A stretch of DNA of 64,000 bases from JAGPIS01 sp964635545 (lineage in GTDB: Bacteria; Bacteroidota; Bacteroidia; Bacteroidales; Marinilabiliaceae), in the NCBI GenBank assembly GCA_964635545.1, contig CAZWOA010000002.1, positions 1 to 64,000 on the forward strand, in the 5' to 3' direction. Position 1 is the stretch's first letter. Each line of letters starts with the position of its first letter. The notes beneath the pieces are model-generated. The model was not told the DNA's origin. It saw only the letters and a list, made by a program, of their open reading frames with translations, and searched no databases. This document shows, in pieces, positions 7,280-17,000 of the stretch. Both the position numbers and the translations under genes were made by a program.

Positions 7280-10261
7280 ATGCAAAACAGTGGAGCCATA
7301 CGACTATTTGCCATATTATTAGCAATAGTTAGCTTGTATCAGTTATCGTTTACATTCTTTACGAGCCGTACAGAGAAAGCAGCCAAGGAGTTTGCCATGG
7401 GTGACCCCGACAAAGAGTTTGCCTATCTGGACTCGATGGCCAATGAGCCGGTTTATAACTTCCTCTTCTTGAAGAAATACACCTACAAAGAGTGTAAGGA
7501 CAATGAGATTAACTTTGGTCTTGACCTTAAAGGTGGTATGAATATCACCCTTGAAGTAAAAGTTGCCGATATTGTTAAGGCTTTGTCCAATTACAACAAC
7601 AATCCTGTATTTCTTGAAGCTTTGAAAAGAGCTGAGGCAAAAGAGAAAAACTCAACCAAAGATTTTATCACTCTATTTGCCGAGGAGTTTGAAGCTATTG
7701 ACAACCAGGCTCAACTTGCAACAATTTTCAATACCGTTGAACTGAAAGACCAGGTTAAGTATAACTCAACCAATAAAGAGGTTCTCAACGTACTTAGAGC
7801 CGAATCGGAGAGTGCAATCAGCAATGCTTTTAATGTGCTTCGTACGCGTATCGACCGTTTTGGTGTAACTTCACCTAATATTCAGCGTCTCGATAAAGCA
7901 GGTCGTGTGCTTGTTGAGCTTCCCGGTGTTACCGACCCAAACCGTGTGCGTAAGCTGCTTCAGGGAACTGCAAGCCTTGAGTTCTGGGAAACTTACAATA
8001 ATGCCGAACTTATAGAATACATGATACAGGCAGAGAATAAGTCTCTTCTTCTATTTGCCGATAAAGAGAAAAAATCTGCCGAAAAAGATAGCACTGTAGT
8101 TAGCAAAGAGAGCGATATAGCACTTCTTGGTAAGCTTGATAGCGATTCACTATCACAAACCAATGATGCAAAGTCTCTATCATCATTCCTTATGTTTATG
8201 CCTGCCGGTCATGGCCCCGTTGTAGGTACAGCAGTTGCAAAAGATACTGCCGAGGTTAATCATATCCTTAATAATGAGAGTGTAAAATCTGTTTTACCTC
8301 GCGATCTGAAATTGTTGTGGACCGTTAAGCCACTTCAAGGTAAAGAGGCACAAGGCTGGGTTAATCGCCCAGTCAATCCTAAAGAGTCTGTATTCCAGCT
8401 GGTTGCCATCAAAGTAACTTCGCTTGATAAACGTGCACCACTCGAAGGTGATGTTATTACCAATGCCCGTCATAATGTGGGTCAGCGTGGTAGCTCATAC
8501 GAGGTGAGCATGAGCATGAATAACGAAGGTGCTAAAGCGTGGGCTCGTTTAACTAAAGCCAACCTTCAGCGAAGTATAGCCATCGTTCTTGATGGATTTG
8601 TATATAGTTTCCCAACCGTTCAGAGTGAAATCACCGGCGGTAGCAGCCAGATAACCGGTAACTTTACTCCCGAAGAGGCGCAAGACCTTGCCAATATTCT
8701 TAAATCGGGTAAACTGCCAGCGCCTGCTCATATTGTTGAAGATACCGTAGTAGGTCCTTCACTTGGTCAGGAAGCTATCGACAGCGGTATGAACTCATTT
8801 TTGTGGGCTTTTCTTGCCGTACTTATCTATATCTTAATCTATTACGGTTTTAGAGCCGGTATTGTAGCCGACTTTGCACTTCTGGCCAACCTATTCTTCA
8901 TCCTTGGGGTGCTTGCATCATTTGGGGCTGTGCTTACACTTCCCGGTATTGCGGGTATCGTGCTTACCATCGGTATGTCGGTGGATGCCAACGTGATTAT
9001 ATTTGAACGTACAAAAGAGGAGCTGCGTGCCGGTAAGTCGATAGCCTCGGCCATTGCCGATGGTTACTCTAACGCCATGTCGTCGATCCTCGACTCAAAT
9101 ATTACAACCCTTCTTACAGCAGTTATCCTATTTTTCTTCGGTACAGGCCCAATCAAAGGTTTTGCAACCACTCTTATCATTGGTATCCTTTGCTCACTTT
9201 TTGCAGCTATCTTTATCAGCCGTCTAATTTTCGACTGGATGTTGAAACGCAAAATTGAGTTTGGATTCACAACTAAACTTACCGAGAACTTCATGCAGAA
9301 TTTGGATTTCAAATTCCTTTCTAAGCGTAAGTTAACATATGTATTGTCTGGAGTTGCTATTATTGTAAGCATAGTTGCACTTTCAACTAAAGGTCTTCAG
9401 CAAGGTATTGATTTTACCGGTGGACAGCAGTTTGTGGTTCGTTTCGACCATCCTGCATCTACTGTAGATGTTCAGGAGTCGGTATCAGCAAGCATGGAAG
9501 GTGCCACTGTAGAGGTGAAAATATATGGTAAGGAGAATCAGGTTAGAATCTCTACCAACTATATGGCCGATAGCGGAAGTGATGAGGCTCAGGCAGAGGT
9601 GGAAGAGAGACTTTACAATGGTTGTAAGCCGTTTATCGACTCTAGTGTTTCTAAAGAGACCTTCTTGAGCGATTACCGTATGAGTTCTCAAAAAGTAGGA
9701 CCAACCATCGCCGCCGATATTAAAGAAAAAGCATTCTATGCTGTTGTGCTTTCACTTATTGTGATGTTCCTTTATATCTTCCTCCGTTTCCGTAAGGTAG
9801 AGTATGGAGCAGGGGCTGTTGTGGCTCTTATTCACAACGTATTGATTGTGCTTGGCGTGTTTGCACTGTTCAATGGCATATTGCCATTCTCAATGGAGGC
9901 CGACCAGTCGTTCATTGCCGCAATTCTTACTGTGATTGGTTACTCGATAAACGATACTGTTATTATCTTCGACCGTATTCGTGAGTACGTTACCAACCAT
10001 CCGAAGCAGGATAGAACAATCACCATCGATGGTGCTCTTAACTCTACCTTGAGCCGTACCTTAAATACAGCATTTACCACACTTCTTACCTTAATTGTAA
10101 TCTTCTTCTTTGGCGGTGAGGTAATTCGTGGATTTGTATTTGCAATGATTATTGGTATCGCAGTTGGTACATATTCATCTCTGTTTGTAGCTACTCCGCT
10201 TGCGTTCGATATTATGAACCGCAGAGATAAAAAAGCTGCTGCTTTAGATGCTAAAAAATAA
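7280..10261 (+). CDS. secDF: Protein translocase subunit SecDF (fused SecD-SecF)
   Basis: A 993-residue fusion of SecD and SecF, the proton-driven inner-membrane partner of SecYEG that pulls proteins into the periplasm. The ATG at 7280 begins MQNSGAIRLFA, typical for the family, and leads into the first membrane helix. The SecD part shows GLDLKGGMNITLEV, the long periplasmic P1 domain and a membrane block near residues 500-670 (VLTIGMSVDANVIIFER). The SecF part starts with GIDFTGGQQFVVRF and has its own membrane block with SINDTVIIFDRIRE. The single-protein form is usual in Bacteroidetes. An intrinsic terminator follows at once, so it is probably monocistronic. A TatA-like gene and lolD come next. 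Confidence 0.96.
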   Translation: MQNSGAIRLFAILLAIVSLYQLSFTFFTSRTEKAAKEFAMGDPDKEFAYLDSMANEPVYNFLFLKKYTYKECKDNEINFGLDLKGGMNITLEVKVADIVKALSNYNNNPVFLEALKRAEAKEKNSTKDFITLFAEEFEAIDNQAQLATIFNTVELKDQVKYNSTNKEVLNVLRAESESAISNAFNVLRTRIDRFGVTSPNIQRLDKAGRVLVELPGVTDPNRVRKLLQGTASLEFWETYNNAELIEYMIQAENKSLLLFADKEKKSAEKDSTVVSKESDIALLGKLDSDSLSQTNDAKSLSSFLMFMPAGHGPVVGTAVAKDTAEVNHILNNESVKSVLPRDLKLLWTVKPLQGKEAQGWVNRPVNPKESVFQLVAIKVTSLDKRAPLEGDVITNARHNVGQRGSSYEVSMSMNNEGAKAWARLTKANLQRSIAIVLDGFVYSFPTVQSEITGGSSQITGNFTPEEAQDLANILKSGKLPAPAHIVEDTVVGPSLGQEAIDSGMNSFLWAFLAVLIYILIYYGFRAGIVADFALLANLFFILGVLASFGAVLTLPGIAGIVLTIGMSVDANVIIFERTKEELRAGKSIASAIADGYSNAMSSILDSNITTLLTAVILFFFGTGPIKGFATTLIIGILCSLFAAIFISRLIFDWMLKRKIEFGFTTKLTENFMQNLDFKFLSKRKLTYVLSGVAIIVSIVALSTKGLQQGIDFTGGQQFVVRFDHPASTVDVQESVSASMEGATVEVKIYGKENQVRISTNYMADSGSDEAQAEVEERLYNGCKPFIDSSVSKETFLSDYRMSSQKVGPTIAADIKEKAFYAVVLSLIVMFLYIFLRFRKVEYGAGAVVALIHNVLIVLGVFALFNGILPFSMEADQSFIAAILTVIGYSINDTVIIFDRIREYVTNHPKQDRTITIDGALNSTLSRTLNTAFTTLLTLIVIFFFGGEVIRGFVFAMIIGIAVGTYSSLFVATPLAFDIMNRRDKKAAALDAKK

Positions 10262-10280
10262 GTTATAAAACTTTAGTTTT

Positions 10281-10316
10281 AAAACCCTGCATATTTTTAT
10301 GCGGGGTTTTTTCTTT
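10281..10316 (+). terminator. Intrinsic terminator of secDF
   Basis: The arms AAAACCCTGCATA (10281-10293) and TATGCGGGGTTTT (10298-10310) pair over 13 bases with one G-U, with a four-base loop and a following T-run. It lies 20 bases after the secDF stop and before tatA. Confidence 0.9.
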
Positions 10317-10351
10317 GTGTGTTATGCGTTATCTTTGAGGAAGATAAAAAT

Positions 10352-10669
10352 ATGCACCACAGTATGTCAGGCGGCGAGATAATTGTAATTCTTCTGGTTA
10401 TTTTGATTCTTTTTGGGTCGGAAAAGATGCCACATCTTGCCCGCACAGTTGGTAAGGGATTGCGTGAGTTTCAAAAAGCTAAAGATGAGATACAGAATGA
10501 ACTTACACGCACAGTATCTGATTTGTCGGAGGGCATTGAAGAGGTAGCAGACTCTTATCAGAAGGAGATAGATGAGTTGAAAAGAGATTTTAATCGTGAA
10601 ATTTCCCATTCCGATGATTCTTCTGATGATACCCCAATGCAGGAAAATACTGATGGTGGAGGAATATAG
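10352..10669 (+). CDS. tatA: Twin-arginine translocase TatA/TatE-like subunit
   Basis: A 105-residue protein with an N-terminal membrane helix (GEIIVILLVILILFG), the conserved hinge and amphipathic helix GSEKMPHLARTVGKGLREF, then a charged, probably coiled tail. TatA subunits form the pore that carries folded proteins across the inner membrane. The long acidic C-terminus gives it some TatB character; TatA and TatB are hard to separate in Bacteroidetes. The ATG at 10352 is preferred because the upstream codons lie in the terminator-proximal spacer. No tatC is in the window. It is 31 bases before lolD and probably shares a transcript with it. Confidence 0.88.
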   Translation: MHHSMSGGEIIVILLVILILFGSEKMPHLARTVGKGLREFQKAKDEIQNELTRTVSDLSEGIEEVADSYQKEIDELKRDFNREISHSDDSSDDTPMQENTDGGGI

Positions 10670-10700
10670 TTTTTGTGATAGAATAAATATTGATGATATA

Positions 10701-11354
10701 ATGGTTGAAGCTGTCGATATACGTAAATCATTCGGTACTCTTGAGGTGCTGAAAGGTATCTCATTTAAGGTATCTAAGGGTGAGGTGGTCTCTATTGTGG
10801 GGGCCAGCGGTGCCGGTAAAACTACGCTTCTGCAGATACTAAGTTCGCTTGATGCTCCCACTTCGGGCAAGGTGCTTATCGATGGTAATGACATCAGTAA
10901 ATTCAATGATAAGCAGATGGCCGGTTTCCGTAATCGCGAGATTGGCTTTGTATTTCAGTTTCATCAGTTATTGCCCGAGTTTGATGCTCTCGAAAATGTG
11001 GTGTTACCTGCATTGATTAAGGGACGTAACAATAAAGAGGCAGAGGAGCATGCACGTCGTATCATGTCTTTCCTAAATATCGACCATAGGTTGCACCATA
11101 AACCCGCCGAGCTTAGTGGTGGTGAAAAACAGCGTGTAGCAATTGCCAGAGCGCTTATCAATAGCCCTTCGGTAGTTTTTGCTGATGAGCCGTCGGGTAA
11201 TCTCGATTCTCAAAATCAGGAGGAGTTGCAAAAGCTCTTTTTCTCGTTGCGCGAGGAGTTTGGGCAAACATTTATTATCGTAACTCACGACCATCATCTT
11301 GCCAATATGTGCGATAGGGTTATCCACATTAAAGACGGCATCATTAACGAGTAA
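10701..11354 (+). CDS. lolD: Lipoprotein-releasing ABC transporter ATPase LolD-like
   Basis: A 217-residue ABC ATPase with every motif in place: Walker A GASGAGKTT, Q-loop VFQFHQLLPEF, signature LSGGEKQRVAIARAL, Walker B VVFADEPSGNLDS and H-loop IIVTHDHHLA. This is the pattern of LolD, which powers the transfer of lipoproteins from inner to outer membrane with LolC/E permeases. No permease gene is adjacent, which is common in Bacteroidetes. The ATG at 10701 gives the family-typical start MVEAVDIRKSFG; a longer frame overlapping tatA is unlikely. It is five bases upstream of the TIGR02757-type gene, so the genes are one operon. The intact motifs contrast with the degenerate ATPase at 3879. Confidence 0.88.
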   Translation: MVEAVDIRKSFGTLEVLKGISFKVSKGEVVSIVGASGAGKTTLLQILSSLDAPTSGKVLIDGNDISKFNDKQMAGFRNREIGFVFQFHQLLPEFDALENVVLPALIKGRNNKEAEEHARRIMSFLNIDHRLHHKPAELSGGEKQRVAIARALINSPSVVFADEPSGNLDSQNQEELQKLFFSLREEFGQTFIIVTHDHHLANMCDRVIHIKDGIINE

Positions 11355-11359
11355 ATCTT

Positions 11360-12133
11360 ATGGAATTAAGCGAAATAACCAAGTTTCTCGATGAGAAGGC
11401 CTCATTGTATGAAACTTCATCTTTTATTGATAGCGACCCAATAAGTATTCCCCATCAATTTAAGGATAGAGGCGATATTGAAGTGGCAGGATACCTCACC
11501 GCAACCATATCGTGGGGTAAAAGAAGCATGATACTCAAGAGTGCCAACAAGCTTATGGAGATGCTCGATCATTCGCCATATCAGTTCGTTATCAATGCTT
11601 CCGACAGTGAGATAAATATGCTTGACAAATTCTATTATCGCACATTCCAAGGTGTTGATTTGGTGGCTTTTATACATGGCTTGCGCCGTGTGTATGAGCG
11701 CGGTGGCATGGAGTTACTTTTTGCATCGGGAGTTAATAATGGAGGTACCGTGCGTGAGGGTATTGCGGCCTTTCGTTCGGTTATATCCGAAGGAATTCCA
11801 CAGCGCACTTTCAAGCATCTGTCGGATGTGGCAAAAGGCTCATCAGGCAAGCGCTTCAATATGTTTCTGCGTTGGATGGTGCGTCCATCAGCCGGCAGTG
11901 TCGATTTTGGACTGTGGAAATCTATCTCGCCAGCTGATTTATATCTTCCTTTAGATGTGCACTCGGCAAGGGTGGCACGTTCTCTTGGATTGTTGCAGCG
12001 TAAGCAGAACGACTGGAGAGCGGTGGAGGAGGTTACTGAAGCACTTAAAAAGATAAATCCAGATGATCCTATAAAATACGACTTTGCACTTTTCGGTCTC
12101 GGTGTGTTCGAAAACTTTGGTATTGATGGCTAA
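11360..12133 (+). CDS. TIGR02757 (DUF2400) family protein
   Basis: A 257-residue soluble protein resembling the TIGR02757/DUF2400 family, which is widespread in Bacteroidetes and has no established function that I know of. Typical stretches are DRGDIEVAGYLTATISWGKR near the N-terminus, the central KRFNMFLRWMVR and PLDVHSARVARSLGLL towards the end. The helical pattern and the RWM/DVH segments recall the helix-hairpin-helix DNA glycosylase fold, but I see no confident catalytic residues. It overlaps the trmN6 start by 8 bases, so the two are translationally coupled. Confidence 0.8.
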   Translation: MELSEITKFLDEKASLYETSSFIDSDPISIPHQFKDRGDIEVAGYLTATISWGKRSMILKSANKLMEMLDHSPYQFVINASDSEINMLDKFYYRTFQGVDLVAFIHGLRRVYERGGMELLFASGVNNGGTVREGIAAFRSVISEGIPQRTFKHLSDVAKGSSGKRFNMFLRWMVRPSAGSVDFGLWKSISPADLYLPLDVHSARVARSLGLLQRKQNDWRAVEEVTEALKKINPDDPIKYDFALFGLGVFENFGIDG

Positions 12134-12839
12134 TAACTGGTTTAAATTTAAGCAGTTCACCGTGGTACAGGAGCGGTCGGCAATGAAGGTGGGTACCGAT
12201 GGCGTAGTGCTTGGAGTAACTGTGCCAAATGGTAAATATACTCGAATTCTTGATATTGGCACTGGCACCGGATTGGTGGCTTTGATGATGGCACAAAGGT
12301 TTCAAGATGCTGAAATAGATGCTATTGAGATTGATGCCGATGCAGCCCGGGAGGCGGAGTTTAATTTTAATAATTCGCCATGGGCATCGAGGTTGAGGGT
12401 GACTAAAGGTGATGTGCGTGAGTTGAATAGTGAATATAAATATTCGCTTATTGTATGTAATCCGCCTTTTTTTAGTAATTCGCTAAAAAATCCATGCCAG
12501 AAACGCACAATGGCGCGCCATGATGATAATTTGCCGTTATCCAGCCTTTTCAATTCTATTGCATCATTGATTAGTAATGATGGTAAAGCGGTTATTATTG
12601 TTCCTGCTTCATCACTTGATGAAGTTGTAGCACAATCATCAGAAAAGAAATTAGAAATAGAAAAAATTATTGATATAATACCAAATGAAAATAAACCGAC
12701 AGTGAGAGTTGTGGTGGTTTTATCGTTGAATGTAGGTGGTAGCATTGTAAGAGATAGTCTTGTGTTAGAAACTTCTGTAAGAAATCAATACACTAGTCAA
12801 TTTTTTGCACTGACCCGTGATTTTTATTTGGATAAATAG
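12126..12839 (+). CDS. trmN6: tRNA1(Val) A37 N6-methyltransferase TrmN6
   Basis: A 237-residue SAM-dependent methyltransferase. It has the SAM-binding motif ILDIGTGTGLVALMMAQR, the acidic loop IEIDADAA and the adenine-N6 catalytic motif CNPPF (residues near 115). The N-terminal FKFKQFTVVQERSAMKVGTDGVVLG is diagnostic of the TrmN6/YfiC family, which modifies A37 of valine tRNA1. I chose the ATG at 12126 because family members begin like MANNWFKFKQF; it overlaps the previous stop codon by 8 bases. The gene ends 28 bases before the sigma-factor gene. Confidence 0.9.
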   Translation: MANNWFKFKQFTVVQERSAMKVGTDGVVLGVTVPNGKYTRILDIGTGTGLVALMMAQRFQDAEIDAIEIDADAAREAEFNFNNSPWASRLRVTKGDVRELNSEYKYSLIVCNPPFFSNSLKNPCQKRTMARHDDNLPLSSLFNSIASLISNDGKAVIIVPASSLDEVVAQSSEKKLEIEKIIDIIPNENKPTVRVVVVLSLNVGGSIVRDSLVLETSVRNQYTSQFFALTRDFYLDK

Positions 12840-12867
12840 AAAAAATTAAGTAACATTATGTGATGTC

Positions 12868-13449
12868 ATGAGACAGCCAGAGAGTGATTATTGTGATGAG
12901 GATTTGTTGTCGGGTATTTTTGATAAAGATAATCGGATTATCAGATATATCCTTGAGAGAATGCAAGGTTCTGTAATGCGATTGGTGCAGTTGAGAGGTG
13001 GCAAAAAGGCTGATGTTCGTTATGTAATGGAGGAGGTAATAATTATTATCTACACCAAAGAGGAGCGTCCGGTGCTTACGAGTTCTTTCAGTACTTATTT
13101 TATGGGTATTGCGCGTAATGTGTGGTTTTCTGAGTTGAGAAGTCGTATGCGTATTCCGCAGCACTTCGAGCTAAATGAAAAAGATGGGCTAGAATATATC
13201 GGCATCCAAGAAAATGAGATTAACAGTGAGCGAAAGAAAATGGTATATAGGTACTATGCTCAATTGCCCAAAGATTATCAGGATTTGTTGAGAATGACTG
13301 CTTTTGGTTATACTAATGAAGATATCATGACGAAAATGAAATATAGTAGCATTCAATATACCAAAAACAGAAAAACAGCATCTTTCAATATGCTGGTAAA
13401 GCTTATGAAGAAGGATTCATTGTTTGAAGAGTTACAATTTGATGATTAG
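12868..13449 (+). CDS. Sigma-70 family (ECF-like) RNA polymerase sigma factor
   Basis: A 193-residue protein with the ECF two-domain layout. The region-2-like half (about residues 8-105) contains DADVR-type helices and the segment SSFSTYFMGIARNVWFSELR. After a linker, a region-4-like helix-turn-helix (about 130-185) includes YAQLPKDYQDLLRMTAFGYTNEDI. Conservation with textbook ECF factors is weak, as is usual for Bacteroidetes sigma factors linked to CHAT proteins. It is 7 bases from the following one-TM TPR gene, and the convergent gene beyond encodes a CHAT protease-like protein. The start may be GTG/ATG near 12868; an earlier one is not supported. No anti-sigma of standard type is seen; the TPR protein is the candidate. 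Confidence 0.75.
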   Translation: MRQPESDYCDEDLLSGIFDKDNRIIRYILERMQGSVMRLVQLRGGKKADVRYVMEEVIIIIYTKEERPVLTSSFSTYFMGIARNVWFSELRSRMRIPQHFELNEKDGLEYIGIQENEINSERKKMVYRYYAQLPKDYQDLLRMTAFGYTNEDIMTKMKYSSIQYTKNRKTASFNMLVKLMKKDSLFEELQFDD

Positions 13450-13455
13450 CTAAAA

Positions 13456-14094
13456 ATGATGACTAAAGAAGAGAGAGAACTTAAAGAGGAACTTATGGCA
13501 GTGTTGCGCGAAGAGCGTGATGATGTGTATGAGTTTCGACAGCAGATACGGAATATTAGTGAGAGTGTGGCTCATAAGCATAAAAGATTGTCAAATCCGG
13601 TAATTACCGGCGTGGCAGCCACTATGTTGTTGCTTTTGGGACTTACCTTTACTCTTATATATTTCTCCGATAAGCACCCTAAAACCGACGTGCTTTATAC
13701 AAAATATTTCGAGCCATATTCAGTATCTCTGGCCACGAGGGGAGGGACTAATGTGTCGGATGTAACCAAGGCGTTAGAGGCCTATTCGCGTCAGGATTTT
13801 TACTCTGCCATAAATATTGCTGCAGCCAATAGTGAGACGGCACCTGAGGTATCTCACTTTGTGTCAGGACTTTGTTATTTGCAAATGGGCTTTGTTGATA
13901 ATGCCATCAGAAGTTTTAATAAGGCAGAGGCAAAGTCAGCATATTACCGCGACCATATTCTTTGGTATAAATCTCTGTCTTATCTACGCAAAAATGATGT
14001 TGATGTGGCATCAGTGATTCTAAAAAAGCTTTGTAGAGACGAGAGCGTGTATAACGTAAAGGCTACTAATCTGCTTCGCGAATTGGGAAATTAG
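13456..14094 (+). CDS. Single-pass membrane TPR protein, candidate anti-sigma partner
   Basis: A 212-residue protein with a charged cytoplasmic N-terminus (residues 1-50, predicted helical), one membrane segment (VAATMLLLLGLTFTLIYF, about 54-72) and a periplasmic part with the KYFEPYSV stretch that I associate with Bacteroidetes TPR partners of CHAT/sigma genes. At least three TPR-like helix pairs follow (about 100-210; ALEAYSRQDFYSAINIA and AIRSFNKAEAKS). The topology, helical cytosolic tail plus periplasmic sensor, resembles anti-sigma factors. It starts 7 bases after the sigma gene, strongly implying co-regulation. Function is inferred from arrangement only; it could instead be a scaffold for the CHAT protein. 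Confidence 0.7.
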   Translation: MMTKEERELKEELMAVLREERDDVYEFRQQIRNISESVAHKHKRLSNPVITGVAATMLLLLGLTFTLIYFSDKHPKTDVLYTKYFEPYSVSLATRGGTNVSDVTKALEAYSRQDFYSAINIAAANSETAPEVSHFVSGLCYLQMGFVDNAIRSFNKAEAKSAYYRDHILWYKSLSYLRKNDVDVASVILKKLCRDESVYNVKATNLLRELGN

Positions 14095-14097
14095 TGA

Positions 14098-17000
14098 TTA
14101 TATTATTTTTTTCTTTTTCCTTTTTGTAACGTAAAAGATTATTGCAGGCATTATTGCTAAGGCTATTAATATCAATGTATTGTCTGTTATCTCTCTCTTT
14201 TCGGTTATTGCCGATACATCACCGTTAGTGACATGGGCCGCCCAGAAGAATGGGTGGGCGGTTATCTCGTCTGCTAATTTTATATAGCTGATTTTAGCCT
14301 TTTGCATAGCTGCATCCTTTGTGCTTTCGTCGGCTAATGACTTATAAAACTCAGCAATTATTGTTGCGCTGGCTTTGTCGTTCACCTCCCATAGTGTGTT
14401 TACAATGCTGGATGCCCCTGCAAACCTGAATGCTCTGGTAAGACTCATGCTGCCCTCGCCATTTATATGTTTTCCGGTGCCGGTATTGCAGGCGTTTAGC
14501 ACCACCAGAGGAGATTTGGTGATGAGCGTATAAATCTCATATGCCTTTAATCTGTCGTTGCCATCATCAGAAAATATTAGTGCCGACTCCATGGGTTCAG
14601 CATTGTCGGCTACTGAGTGCATGGCAAGATGTAGTATTCTATCCTTTGATATTTTCTTTTTGAATATTGATGATGTGGCTTTATCACCTTTATATGTTGC
14701 AATATTCCATTTGGCAGATATGCTCTCAATCTCGCTATTTGCTTCGGGTAGAGGTGTGAATTGTGATTCGGAAGTTTTGCCATAGGCAGGAGCAAAGGCT
14801 GTAACCCCATGTGTTATGGTTTTTAGGTTGTTGTAATCGGGTAGTAACGATAGGCTGGTGCAATATGATATGGGATTGTGGAGTATTAAATAATCAGTGG
14901 TTTTGAAACTGTTGCTCTTTCCTTTTGATTTAGTCAATACTTCAAAAGGCAGGTAGGTAAGCTCCTGATATGGGATTATTATAAGTTTTTTGTTTTCAAT
15001 ATCCTTTTCAATAGGAGATATAAGTTTGTTGTAACAATGCATTGCAGGGATTATAAATTTAGAATAACTTGAAGTGTCAATACCTGCAAATGGGGTGTTT
15101 ATCTGTTCCTGAAGTTCTTTAAGTGATTGTAAATCACTGTCAGTCCATTTGATGTGTGTTATGGAGTGGCTATTTTTGTTTATTGTAACAATAATACAGT
15201 CATCTTCAAGAATTAGGTAGTCTATCACCACATAATCATTGGTTAGGCGGCTTTGAATTTTTTTGAGTGTAAGTATCTCGGGTGCAAAATCGGCAGATGT
15301 GTGCAGATGTGTTTTTATGGTGCCTGATATTTGCTCCAGTTTTCTCATATTCAACTGTTGCTTCTGCACCAATAGATTGGTAAGGGTGTCGGTTCCTGCC
15401 TTTTGTGAGTTTTTTATGGTGTTGTTCAGAAAACGTATTTCGTTAGTAATATGCTTCTCTTCATCTATAAGATGCTGAGGAACACCTGCTTTGTGCATTG
15501 CAACCTGCTTGTTGAGCATTGCATTTAGCGAATACCCTTTTAGTCGCTGCGTGAAGTATATCACCTTGTTGAAGTTGGCAATGGTCTGATCTCTTTTATA
15601 TGCCTCTAAAGCAATTCGATAGCCAATTGTTAGGTGATAAAGGGCTGTGTTTGAGGCTGATATTCGATCGCTATCCAATGATAGATTACCAAGTATTTGG
15701 TCAAACTTTCCAATTGTTTTTGTATGGTAAAACCACGCTGAGTCAAGATGGCTTTTTAAACCCGTAATTTCGCTTTTTTTGAGCCATGCCAAGGCTTTTA
15801 TGGTATATAGGTTGTATATTATCGTGTTATCGTCAAGTGCATCTTTGGTTAGTTGGCGTGTCTCTTTTTGAAGTACGTTTATCTCGTTGAGCAGTTTATA
15901 TAGCATTTCTAAAGATAAGTTGATGTTATTTTCTATAACTTCACAAAAGGCCAGTCCAAGATCAACTTCAAGTTCTTTTAGTTTATGTTGATTTTTAGTA
16001 CTCAAATAGTGTCGTTTTAAACTTATTAGGTGCTCTTTGAATTTTGAAATATCGCCCATAGTGAAGCTTGCTTTAGCCATTGTGCTATGGTATGATGTTG
16101 TTTGATTATCGATAGGGTTTTTTATCTTTTTAAATTCCATTTTTGCAGAGTCGGCATAGGCAATGGATAGCTCTTTTTTACCGATAGTAGCCATATGATT
16201 TGCCGCCATCGCATGTATATAAAATGGTGGGTATCTCTCTGATAAGCGGTTTGAAGCTACCAATTTTTTAATGTTCTCTTCGGCAGCAATATTTTCGCCC
16301 CTTTTTATCTGATTATTAATCATCAGGTCATAAACATCGGGTAGGTAGTTAAATAGGCCCTCTTCGTCCTTTAGGTATTTCTCGGCTTGAGTAGCCATCA
16401 TCTGTGAGGTGGTTACTTTGCTGGTGTTGGCATAAAATATAGCTTTACGAAGAAATAGGTAACCTAAATCTCCATCATTCTGTATGTTGTTGGTTGTCAG
16501 GAAGTTTTCTAAAGCTGTGGCTGTTTGTATGAATTTTTGTTGATTGCCCACAGCAAGATAATATTCGGCAGCCATAAGGAATAGGTGGTAATTGGATATG
16601 TTCACCTCACGATTTGATGGGTAAGCAAGTGTCTTAGCCAGCAGCTCTTCAGCTTCGCTATATCTCTCCAAATTATCGAATAGCAGATTTAGGTAATTGC
16701 CCGTCATTGTAGCGAGCGTTTCCTGATAAATCATGTTTTTGCCATCTTTTTCAAGCATTTCTAAGGCTAGTTTGTAGTATTTATCAGCCTTAGTCCAGTT
16801 GCCTTCCAAGTGATGACTGACGGCTATGTTGGCATAGCTTTTCACTACAAGAGAGTCAAGCTCAGGTTGTAGCATAGCTCTGTTATTGATAATTTTTTGG
16901 TATAGATTGCGGCAGTGTTCATGCTCTTGAAGTACGATGGATGAACTGGCCTCGTAAAAGTCGAGAATGAGCGACTCTTTACTATAATCCGATACGATGA

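Noticed and set aside
10596..10700. N-terminal extension of LolD overlapping tatA
   Set aside because: The extension is not family-like, while the ATG at 10701 gives the usual LolD beginning.
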